A stretch of 11,675 nt of DNA from Goniomonas avonlea (GCA_003573635.1 QUTJ01031425.1:1-11675); one strand, 5' to 3'; shown: positions 1 through 7,818, counted from the first letter of the stretch. The notes: a model not told the origin generated them from the letters alone. A program made the numbers and translations.

Positions 1-30
1 AGAGAGAGAGAGAGAGAGAAGAAGAAGAAA
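1..30. repeat. (AG)n then (GAA)n microsatellite
   Basis: About nine AG units are followed by GAA triplets. The array begins at the window edge, so its full length is unknown. It is plain simple-sequence DNA. Confidence 0.95.
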
Positions 31-37
31 ATCTTAG

Positions 38-211
38 GAGAGAGATGTCAGGTCAGAGGACGAGGAGATGTCTGGGTCAGAGGACAATGCTTTTCCTGCG
101 GGGGTGAATCCGAACTCGCACATTGACCGGATCTTTAGGAGGGAGACGTCTGGGTCAGAGGACAATTCTCCTACTGGGGCGAGGCTGGCCCTGATCTCCA
201 TGACAAGGTAA
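38..211 (+). other. Possible terminal exon of an upstream gene
   Basis: An AG-ending site (CTTAG, 33-37) is followed by 58 codons without a stop, ending in TAA at 209-211. A 24-nt segment occurs at 65-88 and again at 143-166 with one mismatch. The spacing is 78 nt, a multiple of three, so both copies encode S-G-S-E-D-N in the same frame. A repeat kept in register, acidic and Ser-rich, hints at coding DNA. Against this, the sequence before the acceptor is purine-rich rather than pyrimidine-rich, and no known domain is present. It may equally be an ordinary degenerate tandem repeat. Confidence 0.2.
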
Positions 212-552
212 TACTGACACTAGTCATCGTCATTTAACTCAAGGTAGCCCACCGGTTGCGATTTCGGATCGAAATCGCCGGGATACCTCAGATCTATTTG
301 AATTATTGACAAGTCAATACAACCCAGGGGCCCACGTCTATGAGAAACAAAGCCACTCCCTGTGGAGGTGGCCGGACACTGCCTGGCGCGTATGGAAATC
401 GCCATTTTGGTCGCTGACTGTTTCCCATTCTTACACTGAACACCCAACTGTAGCAAGAGACACTGAGCACCCGTTCTGCTGGGTGAGAGTGACAAACTGT
501 CACGGCTGTGTGAGTGGCAGTACCTCTGTGGTCACGTTCTGGTTGGCACTGT
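212..552. other. Non-coding interval with a diverged repeat
   Basis: No supported gene. The segment at about 318-385 resembles the one at about 1042-1105 by eye (both carry a CCCA-GGGGCC-ACGTC core, then a CACC/GGTGG-rich part). A minus-strand open frame covers 220-495 and ends in an acidic tail (L-E-L-N-D-D-D), but it has no ATG-led exon or domain that I can support. Confidence 0.5.
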
Positions 553-816
553 GACAGGGACAGGGACAGAGACAGGGACGGGGCAGAGACAGAGATAGAG
601 AGAGAGAGAGGGATCGAGACAAAGAGGCAGGGCGACAGAGACGAGGGCAGAGAGGGAGAGAAACAAACAGGCAGGCAGGCAGAGAGTGTCAGAGAGCTGA
701 GACAGAGACAGGGACAGGGACAGGGTCAAGGGCAGAGACAGAGACAGAGACAGAGACAAGGACAGGGACAGAGGCCAGAGATAGACAGGCAGACAGAGAC
801 AGCGACAGCGACAGAG
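553..816. repeat. GACAGA/GACAGG purine-rich array
   Basis: Imperfect GACAGA, GACAGG and GAGAGA hexamers fill the interval. The Arg/Asp/Glu/Gln-rich open frame across it is a product of the repeat and not evidence of a gene. Its strand complement, a TCTGTC-rich array, lies at 1116-1308 on the other side of a foldback. Confidence 0.95.
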
Positions 817-818
817 AC

Positions 819-962
819 ATTGAAGGTGAAGGGAGATGCTCGGTTTCCTTGACTGCCTCTGGTCCCTTGGTCTCAAATGCGAGTCAAGCAGCTCGACTCG
901 CATTGGAGGCCAAGGGACCAGAGGCAGTCAAGTAATCCGAGCATCTCCCCTTCACCTTCAAT
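819..962. repeat. Foldback: 67-nt inverted repeat with tiny loop
   Basis: The arms are 819-885 and 895-962, with a 9-nt loop at 886-894. Compared base by base, they differ at four positions plus one single-base indel (GGGA against GGGGA), so about 63 of 67 positions pair. As RNA this would be a long, nearly perfect hairpin. It could be a MITE-like or foldback element, an inverted duplication arising within simple-sequence DNA, or a precursor of small RNA. I see no convincing target-site duplication, and it contains no open frame of interest. Confidence 0.9.
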
Positions 963-1115
963 CCAAGCATCCGAGCAAGGAACGCTGTCTGCCACTGGCA
1001 GTGCCGGGGGTAACTCAGGATTTATGACACTATCGCATACACAATAGCCCAAGGGGCCAACGTCCATTAGAAGACAACCCCACCTGGTGGTGGCTGGTCG
1101 CCACTGGCAGTGCCA

Positions 1116-1308
1116 CTCTGTATCTGTCTCTCTCTGTCTTTGTCTCTGCTCTCTGTCGCTGGCTGCCTGTCTATCTCTGTCGTTTCTGTCTCTTCTGTTT
1201 CTGTCTCTGCTCTCTGTCTCTGCTCTCTGTCCTTGTCTCTGTCTCAGTCTCTGCCCCTGACTCCGTCTCTATCTCTGACTCTGTCTCGTATTCTACCCTG
1301 CTTCTGCT
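1116..1308. repeat. TCTGTC/TCTCTG pyrimidine-rich array
   Basis: Degenerate TCTCTGTC repeats make up this block. In sequence character it is the reverse complement of the GACAGA array at 553-816. The Ser/Leu-rich open frame over it is a by-product of the repeat. Confidence 0.9.
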
Positions 1309-1631
1309 GTCCACCGTGATAGGTGGAGGAGTTGGGGTGGGGGAGCATTGTGGGCCTATGAGCACAATGTGTGTGTATGTGTGTGACAAGTATGAGTGTG
1401 ATTTCTCGAGCGGGCCAGATAAGCTGTCTGACGTGTTTTCAAGCTACTCGCGGCAAAACGGCAAGTTCTGGAAGCGGGCTGGTGGCCACCGTCTCCGCCT
1501 ACAAGAGAGAGGCCCGCAGTGATTTGTCCCAAGTCAGCACAGGTCAACTCTGTTGCTCTGGGCTATGCGCGATTTCAGGTGTGAAGAATGTTGTTCATAT
1601 CGACTTGAATTATCTCTGTACATCTCTGAGA

Positions 1632-1634
<3 letters not shown>
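1309..1634. other. Interval without a supported gene
   Basis: This stretch contains a short GTGTGTATGTGTGTG run near 1369-1385 and several short open frames on both strands. None shows a domain, a convincing start or joinable splice sites. Confidence 0.5.

Positions 1635-1670
<36 letters not shown>
1635..1670. repeat. (CT)18 microsatellite
   Basis: Eighteen uninterrupted CT units, followed by a C-rich stretch to about 1682. Confidence 0.97.
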
Positions 1671-1673
<3 letters not shown>

Positions 1674-2312
1674 CTCCCCCCCTCTGGACCCTCTCATCCA
1701 GTTTGATGTGAGCAACTCTGTGGCTTAATCTCTGTTGCAGGAGGCTGGGAGGAGGTCATTGCTTGGTCAGGCACAGCAACGTGTTGAGAAGGTTGAAACG
1801 TGGGGTTGCAGACCGCTTGGAACCGAGTAGCCCAACGAGACATGATCTGGAGCAGGTGGAATCTTCGGACATTTGTATGAAATTGTTCTGCAGATTCATG
1901 CTCACTGCTATCGTCCTTGAACTATATACTGATCATAACAATGTGGATATGTTGCCCTGTCCCGTGACGACTAAAACACCGGTACCAATCAAGAGTGAGA
2001 CCCAGTGCCGAGAACTACATCTGATCATTCATATCGAGTCCAGCCAGGTCAATTCGGATTTATTGAAAAAGAGCCTTGCTGAGTCGGAGGACCGGGGGGG
2101 GGGTCAAGCAGGAGAGAGAGTTAGAAGAGAGTTAGAGAGTACCCATGACTCACCTGATGCAACAGCACAGAACTGACACTATCCCAGCAGACAACTCAAT
2201 CGCAAAAGAAATACAAACTTGGCCAGCAGCTCACTGGGTTTTTGGTAGAGTTCCTAATATGATCTCTAACCTCCAATACATCTTCCCCCACCCTGGCTCA
2301 AACCAGGTTCTC
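1671..2312. other. Interval without a supported gene; one possible exon
   Basis: A good acceptor-like tract ends in TTGCAG at 1740. It is followed by about 30 open codons (beginning E-A-G-R-R-S-L-L-G-Q) up to a TAG near 1828, with no clear partner exon. A longer plus-strand frame at 1763-2176 begins with TTG rather than ATG and shows no recognisable domain. A G-run lies near 2093-2102. I do not call a gene here. Confidence 0.4.
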
Positions 2313-2400
2313 AGACGACCAATCTTTGGAAAATATGGCAAAATGTTGACATGCACAGACGACCAATCTTTGGAAAATATGGCAAAATGTTGACATGCAC
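2313..2400. repeat. Perfect 44-nt tandem duplication
   Basis: Positions 2313-2356 and 2357-2400 are identical head-to-tail copies. Perfect identity in otherwise degenerate surroundings suggests recent origin, or assembly or replication slippage. Confidence 0.97.
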
Positions 2401-2918
2401 CTCACCTCACCAGCTAGTGAGAGGCGAGCTAACACATCAAAAACCACCACTGGAGTTTTATCCACCTTAGGTTTGAGTAGGGAGAAAGGGTACGGACCGC
2501 CAACCAGGCCTAGACCAATCGGACTTGATACGGATAGACCGCACAGTCCGAAACGAGACTTGGATCCAATAGTAGTACATGACGACCCGGTGTAGTTATC
2601 TCGGCTACCCTCTCTCGATCCCCCCCCCCCCCCCCGCCCCTCTCCTTTCACTGGCATACCTGGCGGATCGAAGGATCCGTGGCTGCTATGCAGTTCCTAG
2701 GTACTTGAATAATCTCTCTCTCTGCCCCCTGGTCGCTCCATATTTACATTTCCCGCGCATCCCAAAACCCAAACATACGCGCAAAAACCCGGTCGAAAAT
2801 TTTCCGAGAGCACTTGTCGACAAAGTTGTAGTATCGTTGTTTAGTAGATCAGACTCTGATTGGCCTGCTACTTGTTGTCTCGCTAGTGTACTGTACCACG
2901 AACTCAGAAGCCCGCACC
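2401..2918 (+). promoter_or_regulatory. PPR gene upstream region
   Basis: There is no supported gene. A C16 run lies at 2620-2635. Two weak promoter-type motifs are visible: TTTCCCGCGC at 2749-2758, which fits the E2F-type TTTSSCGC pattern, and ATTGG (an inverted CCAAT box) at 2859-2863, about 56 nt before the PPR start codon. Single short motifs like these occur by chance, so their function is inference. Confidence 0.25.
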
Positions 2919-4157
2919 ATGCGTCGCACAGGAGCCAGATTGGCTGAGGCATCACATATCGCATCGATTCACAGAAATTCGAAGAATGGGCGCCCTGATC
3001 TGATAGAGCAGGCCTTTGTCGAGATGAAAGTTCTGGGCATCAAGCCTAATGTTGCGGCTTGGACGTCACTGTACAATGCGCATGCACGCGCGCGGCAGAT
3101 GCAGGCGGCACAAGCAGTCCTGGGGCGGATGGACGTGGCAGGAATCCTGCCCAACTTGGTAACTTATAATTCTGTCCTATTTTCGTACGCAAAGTCTGGG
3201 GATGTTGGGAGAGCCATGGGGATTTTCTCCCGCATGGAGAAACAGGGGGTCACGCCGGATGCGAGGAGTTTCACCGCCCTTGTCAATGTGCACAACAATG
3301 CTGGCGTGGTCCACAAGATGGACCATATTTTGGAGAAGATGAGAGCTGTCGGGGTTGTTCCGGACATTCAGTTGCTGACATCTCTGATCAACGTCAAGGG
3401 ACGGACCCCTTCTGATGTCTTGGACCTTTTGAAACAAATTGAAGAGGCCTGGATCGAACTGGATACCGTAGCTTATAACACTGTCATATTTGCGTACTGT
3501 AACGCCTCGCTTGTCAAAGAGGCCCACGCGGTTTTGCATCACCAACGTTCTGAGGGCAAGGCGCAGCAGCCACACGCTTACAACTCGATCATCCGAGCCT
3601 ACGCAAAGGAGGGCTCAAGCACTGAAGCGGAGCTCGTTCTGAAGGAGATGCTTGATTCTGGTGTCCAACCCGATGTCGCGACGTTCAACTCTCTGATGAC
3701 TGTGTACGCCGAGCTGAAGCTTCCTGACAAAGCCGAGGACGTGATGAAGCGCCTGGAGGAGGCTGGATTGAAGCCAAACGTCACCACCTTCACCACTCTC
3801 ATTGACTCCTACGGCCGGGCGCGGAAGGTGGAAAAGATGGCCAACGTTATGCAGCGGATGCGCTCGGCGGGGCTGCGACCCAACGTTGTGACGTGGAACG
3901 CCGTCATCAACGCGTATGCCAAGAACGGGCAGACTGCCAAGGCGCTTGGAGCTCTGAAAGCCATGGACGGGGACCAGGTGCTGCCTGATGTTATCTCGTA
4001 CACCGCCATCCTCGACGCCCTGACGCGGTTGGGAATGGTTGTGGAGGCGAAGAAGCTTCTGCAGGAGATGACTGCCAAGGGCATCGCGCCCAATGTTGTG
4101 ACACACAACATCCTCATGCGAGCACCCCAGAAGATGGGGCGACGCAAGGACCCCTGA
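2919..4157 (+). CDS. P-class pentatricopeptide repeat protein
   Basis: This intron-less gene encodes 412 residues. Proteins of this class bind single-stranded RNA, usually in mitochondria or plastids, to guide cleavage, stabilisation or translation. Ten complete repeats run in register: residues 45-79, 80-114, 115-149, 150-182 (33 residues), 183-217, 218-252, 253-287, 288-322, 323-357 and 358-392. A half repeat precedes them (27-44) and a cut-off one follows (393-412). Typical repeats read V-T-Y-N-S-V-L at the start and G-V-x-P-D at the end. I start at the ATG at 2919 (CACCATG context); the frame is open a little further upstream, but only from a GTG. The first 24 residues are rich in Arg, Ser and Ala with few acids, which fits an organelle-targeting peptide. 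No E/DYW or SMR tail is present. The reading frame ends abruptly inside a repeat, beside a decayed duplicate of its own 3' end. Confidence 0.95.
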   Translation: MRRTGARLAEASHIASIHRNSKNGRPDLIEQAFVEMKVLGIKPNVAAWTSLYNAHARARQMQAAQAVLGRMDVAGILPNLVTYNSVLFSYAKSGDVGRAMGIFSRMEKQGVTPDARSFTALVNVHNNAGVVHKMDHILEKMRAVGVVPDIQLLTSLINVKGRTPSDVLDLLKQIEEAWIELDTVAYNTVIFAYCNASLVKEAHAVLHHQRSEGKAQQPHAYNSIIRAYAKEGSSTEAELVLKEMLDSGVQPDVATFNSLMTVYAELKLPDKAEDVMKRLEEAGLKPNVTTFTTLIDSYGRARKVEKMANVMQRMRSAGLRPNVVTWNAVINAYAKNGQTAKALGALKAMDGDQVLPDVISYTAILDALTRLGMVVEAKKLLQEMTAKGIAPNVVTHNILMRAPQKMGRRKDP

Positions 4158-4282
4158 GTCTTTTGGGAATGTCTTGATTGGGAATGGTTTCGGAGGAGAA
4201 GAAGTTTCTGCATGTTACACACAACATCCTCATGCGAGCACCCCCAGAAGATGTGGCGACGCAAGGAGCACCCCGAAGATGG
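4031..4282 (+). repeat. Duplicated and decayed 3' end of the PPR gene
   Basis: The last 124 nt of the PPR gene (4031-4154) recur at 4180-4274, just past the stop codon. The second copy lacks about 29 nt in the middle and carries point changes and small indels. A further fragment of about 16 nt (AGCACCCCGAAGATGG, 4267-4282) repeats the same 3' motif a third time. The copies share the segment encoding V-T-H-N-I-L-M-R-A-P. Copy B is outside the frame of the intact gene, so it is relic sequence. Confidence 0.9.
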
Positions 4283-5032
4283 CATGTGATTGCGATTAAA
4301 TTTTCCGAGAAACCCCCTCCGCTCTGCATCCCGCCACCGCGTGACTACTCCGATCCCCTCATTATCGCGTCAGACGGGAGACACAAGCACAGCTGAGAAA
4401 TTCGTGGAGAGTGTTGACAAGCCACGTGAACTCCAGAGAGTTTCACCTGCCTATTAAATATACTCTCAGCGATACAACAATTCGTGGACAGCGCTGACAA
4501 GCCACGCGAAAGGAGAAGTGAAACCTGTCTCCAAAAAGCAAGTGTAATACGCGCTTACTTGCACACACGGACACTATGAAGGAAGTGAAATCAACCCTCA
4601 GACTGGTGATTGTTCTTGATGACACTCTCACCTGATACAGACTAGACCAGACGGGAGACACAGGCGCAGAGGATCAAGGAGACTGGAGCGTCACAGGTCT
4701 CTCACTCTTGGTAACACATGTCTGGATGGCATCAAATCAGCAAAGCCACGAGTCAACAAGTCAACAACAATCGGACCTTCCTCTTGATCCCAGTAGCGGG
4801 ACTACAAATAATACCCAACAGCAATAACCTCGCGATCTTTCGGTGGTCGATGCGAAGGCCATTGCGCATAATCAAGATGTCATTAAATGAAACAACTGGA
4901 ACAAAGTTACAAATATATTTTCGCTGCGGAGGAAACCTTGCGCATGAAAGTTCGGTGTGGTCCAACTCGACACAGGGGGATTGTGGCAGTCGCCATCGTC
5001 CCGACCCACGCACAAGGTGACTAACCAAGAGC
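4283..5032. other. Gap between convergent PPR and NAC genes
   Basis: No gene is supported. A 32-nt element starting AATTCGTGGA occurs at 4399-4430 and again at 4479-4510 with about four changes. A second element, CAGACGGGAGACACA, occurs at 4371-4385 and 4648-4662. Open frames here have no domains. The gap must contain the 3' UTRs of both flanking genes. No canonical AATAAA stood out on the NAC side; ATTAAA occurs at about 4453 on the plus strand. Confidence 0.6.
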
Positions 5033-5931
<899 letters not shown>

Positions 5932-6753
5932 ATGCTGTTTGCGAACGCTACTCCCGAGTTCGAGCTGCGACGGGAAGACCTTGTGTCTCTTGGCAGCAAG
6001 GTTCGCGTCGTGCTGGCGGAACGTCAGGTTGGTGAGGAGCCCAAGGCTTACAAGGTCAGTGAAAAAATATATCTCCCGACCTTCAGTAGCTCACACAGAC
6101 ATCAGGGCCTGGTCCATTTCGAGCCCTACCACGGAGTGTTCCATGTTATTAAGGAACTCAACATATTTAAGAACGGATCTCGAGTTTTTGACATCGATTA
6201 CTCCCGGGGACACCCGATGCTACGAAATTGCGATGGCTGGGGCCATGTCTTCAAAGAGGTGCCCATCAGCGAGCTCCAGTGGTTGAAACTATTTTCTCTG
6301 TCAGCTGGTGCTGGGTTAAGTCTCGGCTTCACGAATCAGCGTCCGTACAAGATCATTTTTGCTGATCCAGAGTCGCGGGATGCTTTCATTGGTCAAGTGG
6401 GAGAGGCGCTCGCAATGGTCTACTCGTGCCCCCCAGCCGCCGCTGAGTTAGTACCCTCTGCCCCTCCATTGGCTGACTATGTCGAGGATGACTGTGATAA
6501 TTGCGCCATTTGTTTCTGTCCTCCGGAGGCACCGGTTCGCTTTTGTGGCCGTGGTGCCTGCCAACGCCTGGTCTGTCGCCAATGTCTGGACGATTTCCTG
6601 GAGTCGTCGGCGTACCAACAGCAGCAAAGCTGCTACTGGTGTCGCTTGCCTATTTCCCGAAGGGCAGCATTGGCTCAGGCACAACAGACCTTTGTTCCAG
6701 TTGCTATGCCAGTAACCTCTGTTCCGGTCGGCATTGCCGTAGGCGCGCACTGA
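5932..6753 (+). CDS. PH-like plus C-terminal RING-like zinc-finger protein
   Basis: I read two exons (5932-6054, 6106-6753) around a 51-nt intron (GTCAGT...CATCAG), giving 256 residues. The intron is a multiple of three with no stop, so the unspliced frame is also open (273 residues). Residues about 8-155 look like a PH/GRAM-type fold: alternating strands, then P-Y-K-I-I-F-A-D-P-E-S-R-D-A-F and a closing helix. That is inference from pattern only. A Pro/Ala linker has P-S-A-P-P-L, a match to the P(S/T)AP late-domain motif bound by Tsg101 UEV domains. Residues about 174-220 carry eight spaced cysteines, C-x2-C-x10-C-x4-C-x4-C-x2-C, then C-x2-C. This is like a RING in which His is replaced by Cys and the central spacing is widened. 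If it is a RING it may be a ubiquitin ligase; other treble-clef or cross-brace fingers are possible. The tail is Val/Pro/Ala-rich. The gene converges on the MYND gene. Confidence 0.6.
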   Translation: MLFANATPEFELRREDLVSLGSKVRVVLAERQVGEEPKAYKVSEKIYLPTFSSSHRHQGLVHFEPYHGVFHVIKELNIFKNGSRVFDIDYSRGHPMLRNCDGWGHVFKEVPISELQWLKLFSLSAGAGLSLGFTNQRPYKIIFADPESRDAFIGQVGEALAMVYSCPPAAAELVPSAPPLADYVEDDCDNCAICFCPPEAPVRFCGRGACQRLVCRQCLDDFLESSAYQQQQSCYWCRLPISRRAALAQAQQTFVPVAMPVTSVPVGIAVGAH

Positions 6754-6754
6754 A

Positions 6755-6780
6755 AATCGATGTGGTCCACCGCATCGATT
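6755..6780. terminator. 12-bp hairpin between two convergent stop codons
   Basis: AATCGATGTGGT (6755-6766) pairs with ACCGCATCGATT (6769-6780) across a 2-base CC centre, with one G-T mismatch. A real RNA loop would open a pair or two more. It starts one base after the RING-like stop (TGA 6751-6753) and lies 42 nt beyond the MYND stop on the other strand. Being nearly palindromic, it forms in either transcript. A role in 3'-end formation or stability is inference. Confidence 0.55.
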
Positions 6781-6814
6781 ATAAATATGTACTAAGTTTT
6801 TACGCCCTCGTCTT

Positions 6815-6820
6815 TTTATT
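6815..6820 (-). promoter_or_regulatory. AATAAA polyadenylation signal of the MYND gene
   Basis: TTTATT on the plus strand reads AATAAA on the minus strand, one base after the MYND stop codon (6822-6824). This would give a very short 3' UTR that overlaps that of the RING-like gene. A near match, ATAAAT, at about 6781-6786 could serve the plus-strand gene. Confidence 0.45.
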
Positions 6821-6821
6821 A

Positions 6822-7090
6822 TTATTGTGCGCATTCCTTCTTGTGTTGCTTCCAATGCGCTCGCTGACATCCCTGCGAGCGAGTTACAAACGAGAATGAG
6901 CAGATCCAACGAATTTCACACGTACCGCACTACAGTAGCGAGTCTGTTTGCACCGTGAACACCGCAGAGTCGCTCCGGCTGTGTTACAGCCAGCGCATGA
7001 AGTGTCTGCCCCGTTCACGTTATTGGCTTTTGCTGCAGGCTTGAGCTCACGTTGGAGCTGTGCTGTGATCGCTCGCACCTGCGAAAACAT
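6822..7090 (-). CDS. MYND zinc-finger microprotein
   Basis: Two exons (7090-6926, 6872-6822) flank a 53-nt intron (GTACGT...TCGCAG, phase 0) and encode 71 residues. MYND fingers bind two zinc ions and recruit partners with proline-rich motifs. All eight ligands appear only after splicing: C32-x2-C35-x8-C44-x2-C47-x5-C53-x3-C57-x7-H65-x3-C69. The intron falls between C53 and C57, so the correct assembly of the motif is strong evidence for it. The only other sequence is a 30-residue basic, Gln/Ala-containing leader and a two-residue tail; MYND domains usually sit in larger proteins such as SMYD enzymes. The start is the first ATG in frame, but a CAG acceptor-like site lies just after it (TTTTCGCAG), so an upstream exon cannot be excluded. 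Such an exon would have to reach across the divergent ankyrin gene, which makes it less likely. Confidence 0.85.
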
Positions 7091-7305
7091 CGTCAGAGCT
7101 GCAACAGCCACTTCGTCATGGATAATGTTTCAGTAGTCATTGATAAGAGTGGATAATTAACACTATCTCAATTTATTATTAGTGGATAATTAACGTGATC
7201 TTAATCATATATTAATACTAGCTAGCTAGCTAGCTAGAGAAGCCTTGTTTGAGACAAGAACGTTCACAGAGCTTCCCCGGCACTCAAGCACAGATTTTGG
7301 CAATT
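7091..7305. promoter_or_regulatory. Divergent promoter, MYND / ankyrin gene
   Basis: The 215-bp gap has an AT-rich middle (about 7136-7217), unlike the flanking genes. AGTGGATAATTAAC occurs twice, exactly, at 7148-7161 and 7181-7194, 33 nt apart, each holding a GGATAA core. A palindromic tetranucleotide array, (CTAG)5, covers about 7218-7237. I take this as the shared regulatory region; the functional role of the repeats is inference. Confidence 0.5.
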
Positions 7306-7818
7306 ATGCCAAACACGACGCAGACGCAGCGACGCAACGAAACAATGAGGATGCTGGCACGCAAGCCTAGGCCCAAGGCCTGTCGCATTTCCCTCCCCAC
7401 CCGTGAGAATGTTAACGACTGGCACACTCATCAGGGATTGAGTATGACACGGCTGCATTTTGCAGTCGAAGCTGGGCGGGTAGATGAAGTGAAAACGCTG
7501 TTAGAGCTCGGAGCTTGCCCAAAGATGAGAGTAATGCACTACAGCTCGTCGAACTCTGCTCACGATTACTTTGGCACTGGCTATGTGCTACAGGAGAATG
7601 CGTTCGAGCTTGCGATCAAGCACGGACATTTAGAAGTGGCCAATCTGTTGCGGACAGACTGGTCCCGTGAACGAAACCTATGGGTCGGTATGCTGGGAGA
7701 CTCTTCATCTGGACTTTCGCAGCTGAATCCCAGGCTTCTGCAACAAATAGTTTGTGCCTCTGACTTGGCTGCGACCTCCGACAGCGCCAACTGTCCCGGC
7801 CCGCTAAGGGTCAACTGA
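7306..7818 (+). CDS. Small ankyrin-repeat protein
   Basis: This single-exon gene encodes 170 residues from the first ATG in frame (7306). Ankyrin repeats are helical protein-binding modules; no enzymatic domain is visible. The first repeat (about 46-73) reads T-R-L-H-F-A-V-E-A-G-R-V-D-E-V-K-T-L-L, then L-G-A, close to the consensus TPLHxAAxxGxxxxVxxLL. The second (about 97-118) reads F-E-L-A-I-K-H-G-H-L-E-V-A-N-L-L. About 24 residues between them replace the usual short hairpin, with Ser, Tyr and Gly in excess. The N-terminal 45 residues are basic (Arg/Lys/Gln) and could be a targeting or nucleic-acid-binding segment. The C-terminal 50 residues are unrecognised. Two repeats is near the minimum for a stable ankyrin fold. 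The gene is divergent from the MYND gene; no shared pathway can be shown. Confidence 0.72.
   Translation: MPNTTQTQRRNETMRMLARKPRPKACRISLPTRENVNDWHTHQGLSMTRLHFAVEAGRVDEVKTLLELGACPKMRVMHYSSSNSAHDYFGTGYVLQENAFELAIKHGHLEVANLLRTDWSRERNLWVGMLGDSSSGLSQLNPRLLQQIVCASDLAATSDSANCPGPLRVN

Noticed and set aside
514-852. Arg/Asp/Glu/Gln-rich open frame across the GACAGA array
   Set aside because: The protein pattern is simply the translated hexamer repeat; the opposite strand is open too, as Ser/Leu.
1763-2176. 137-codon open frame on the plus strand
   Set aside because: It begins with TTG, shows no domain, contains a G-run and has no supporting splice sites.
2280-2315. tRNA-like element (CTGGCTCAAACCAGGTTC)
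   Set aside because: Only a short self-complementary stretch; no cloverleaf or T-loop consensus.
2298-2657. 119-codon minus-strand frame
   Set aside because: It runs through the tandem duplication and a poly-C tract (read as poly-Gly); no conserved motif.
2886-2918. Upstream extension of the PPR protein by 11 residues
   Set aside because: It would need a GTG start; the ATG at 2919 has a good context.
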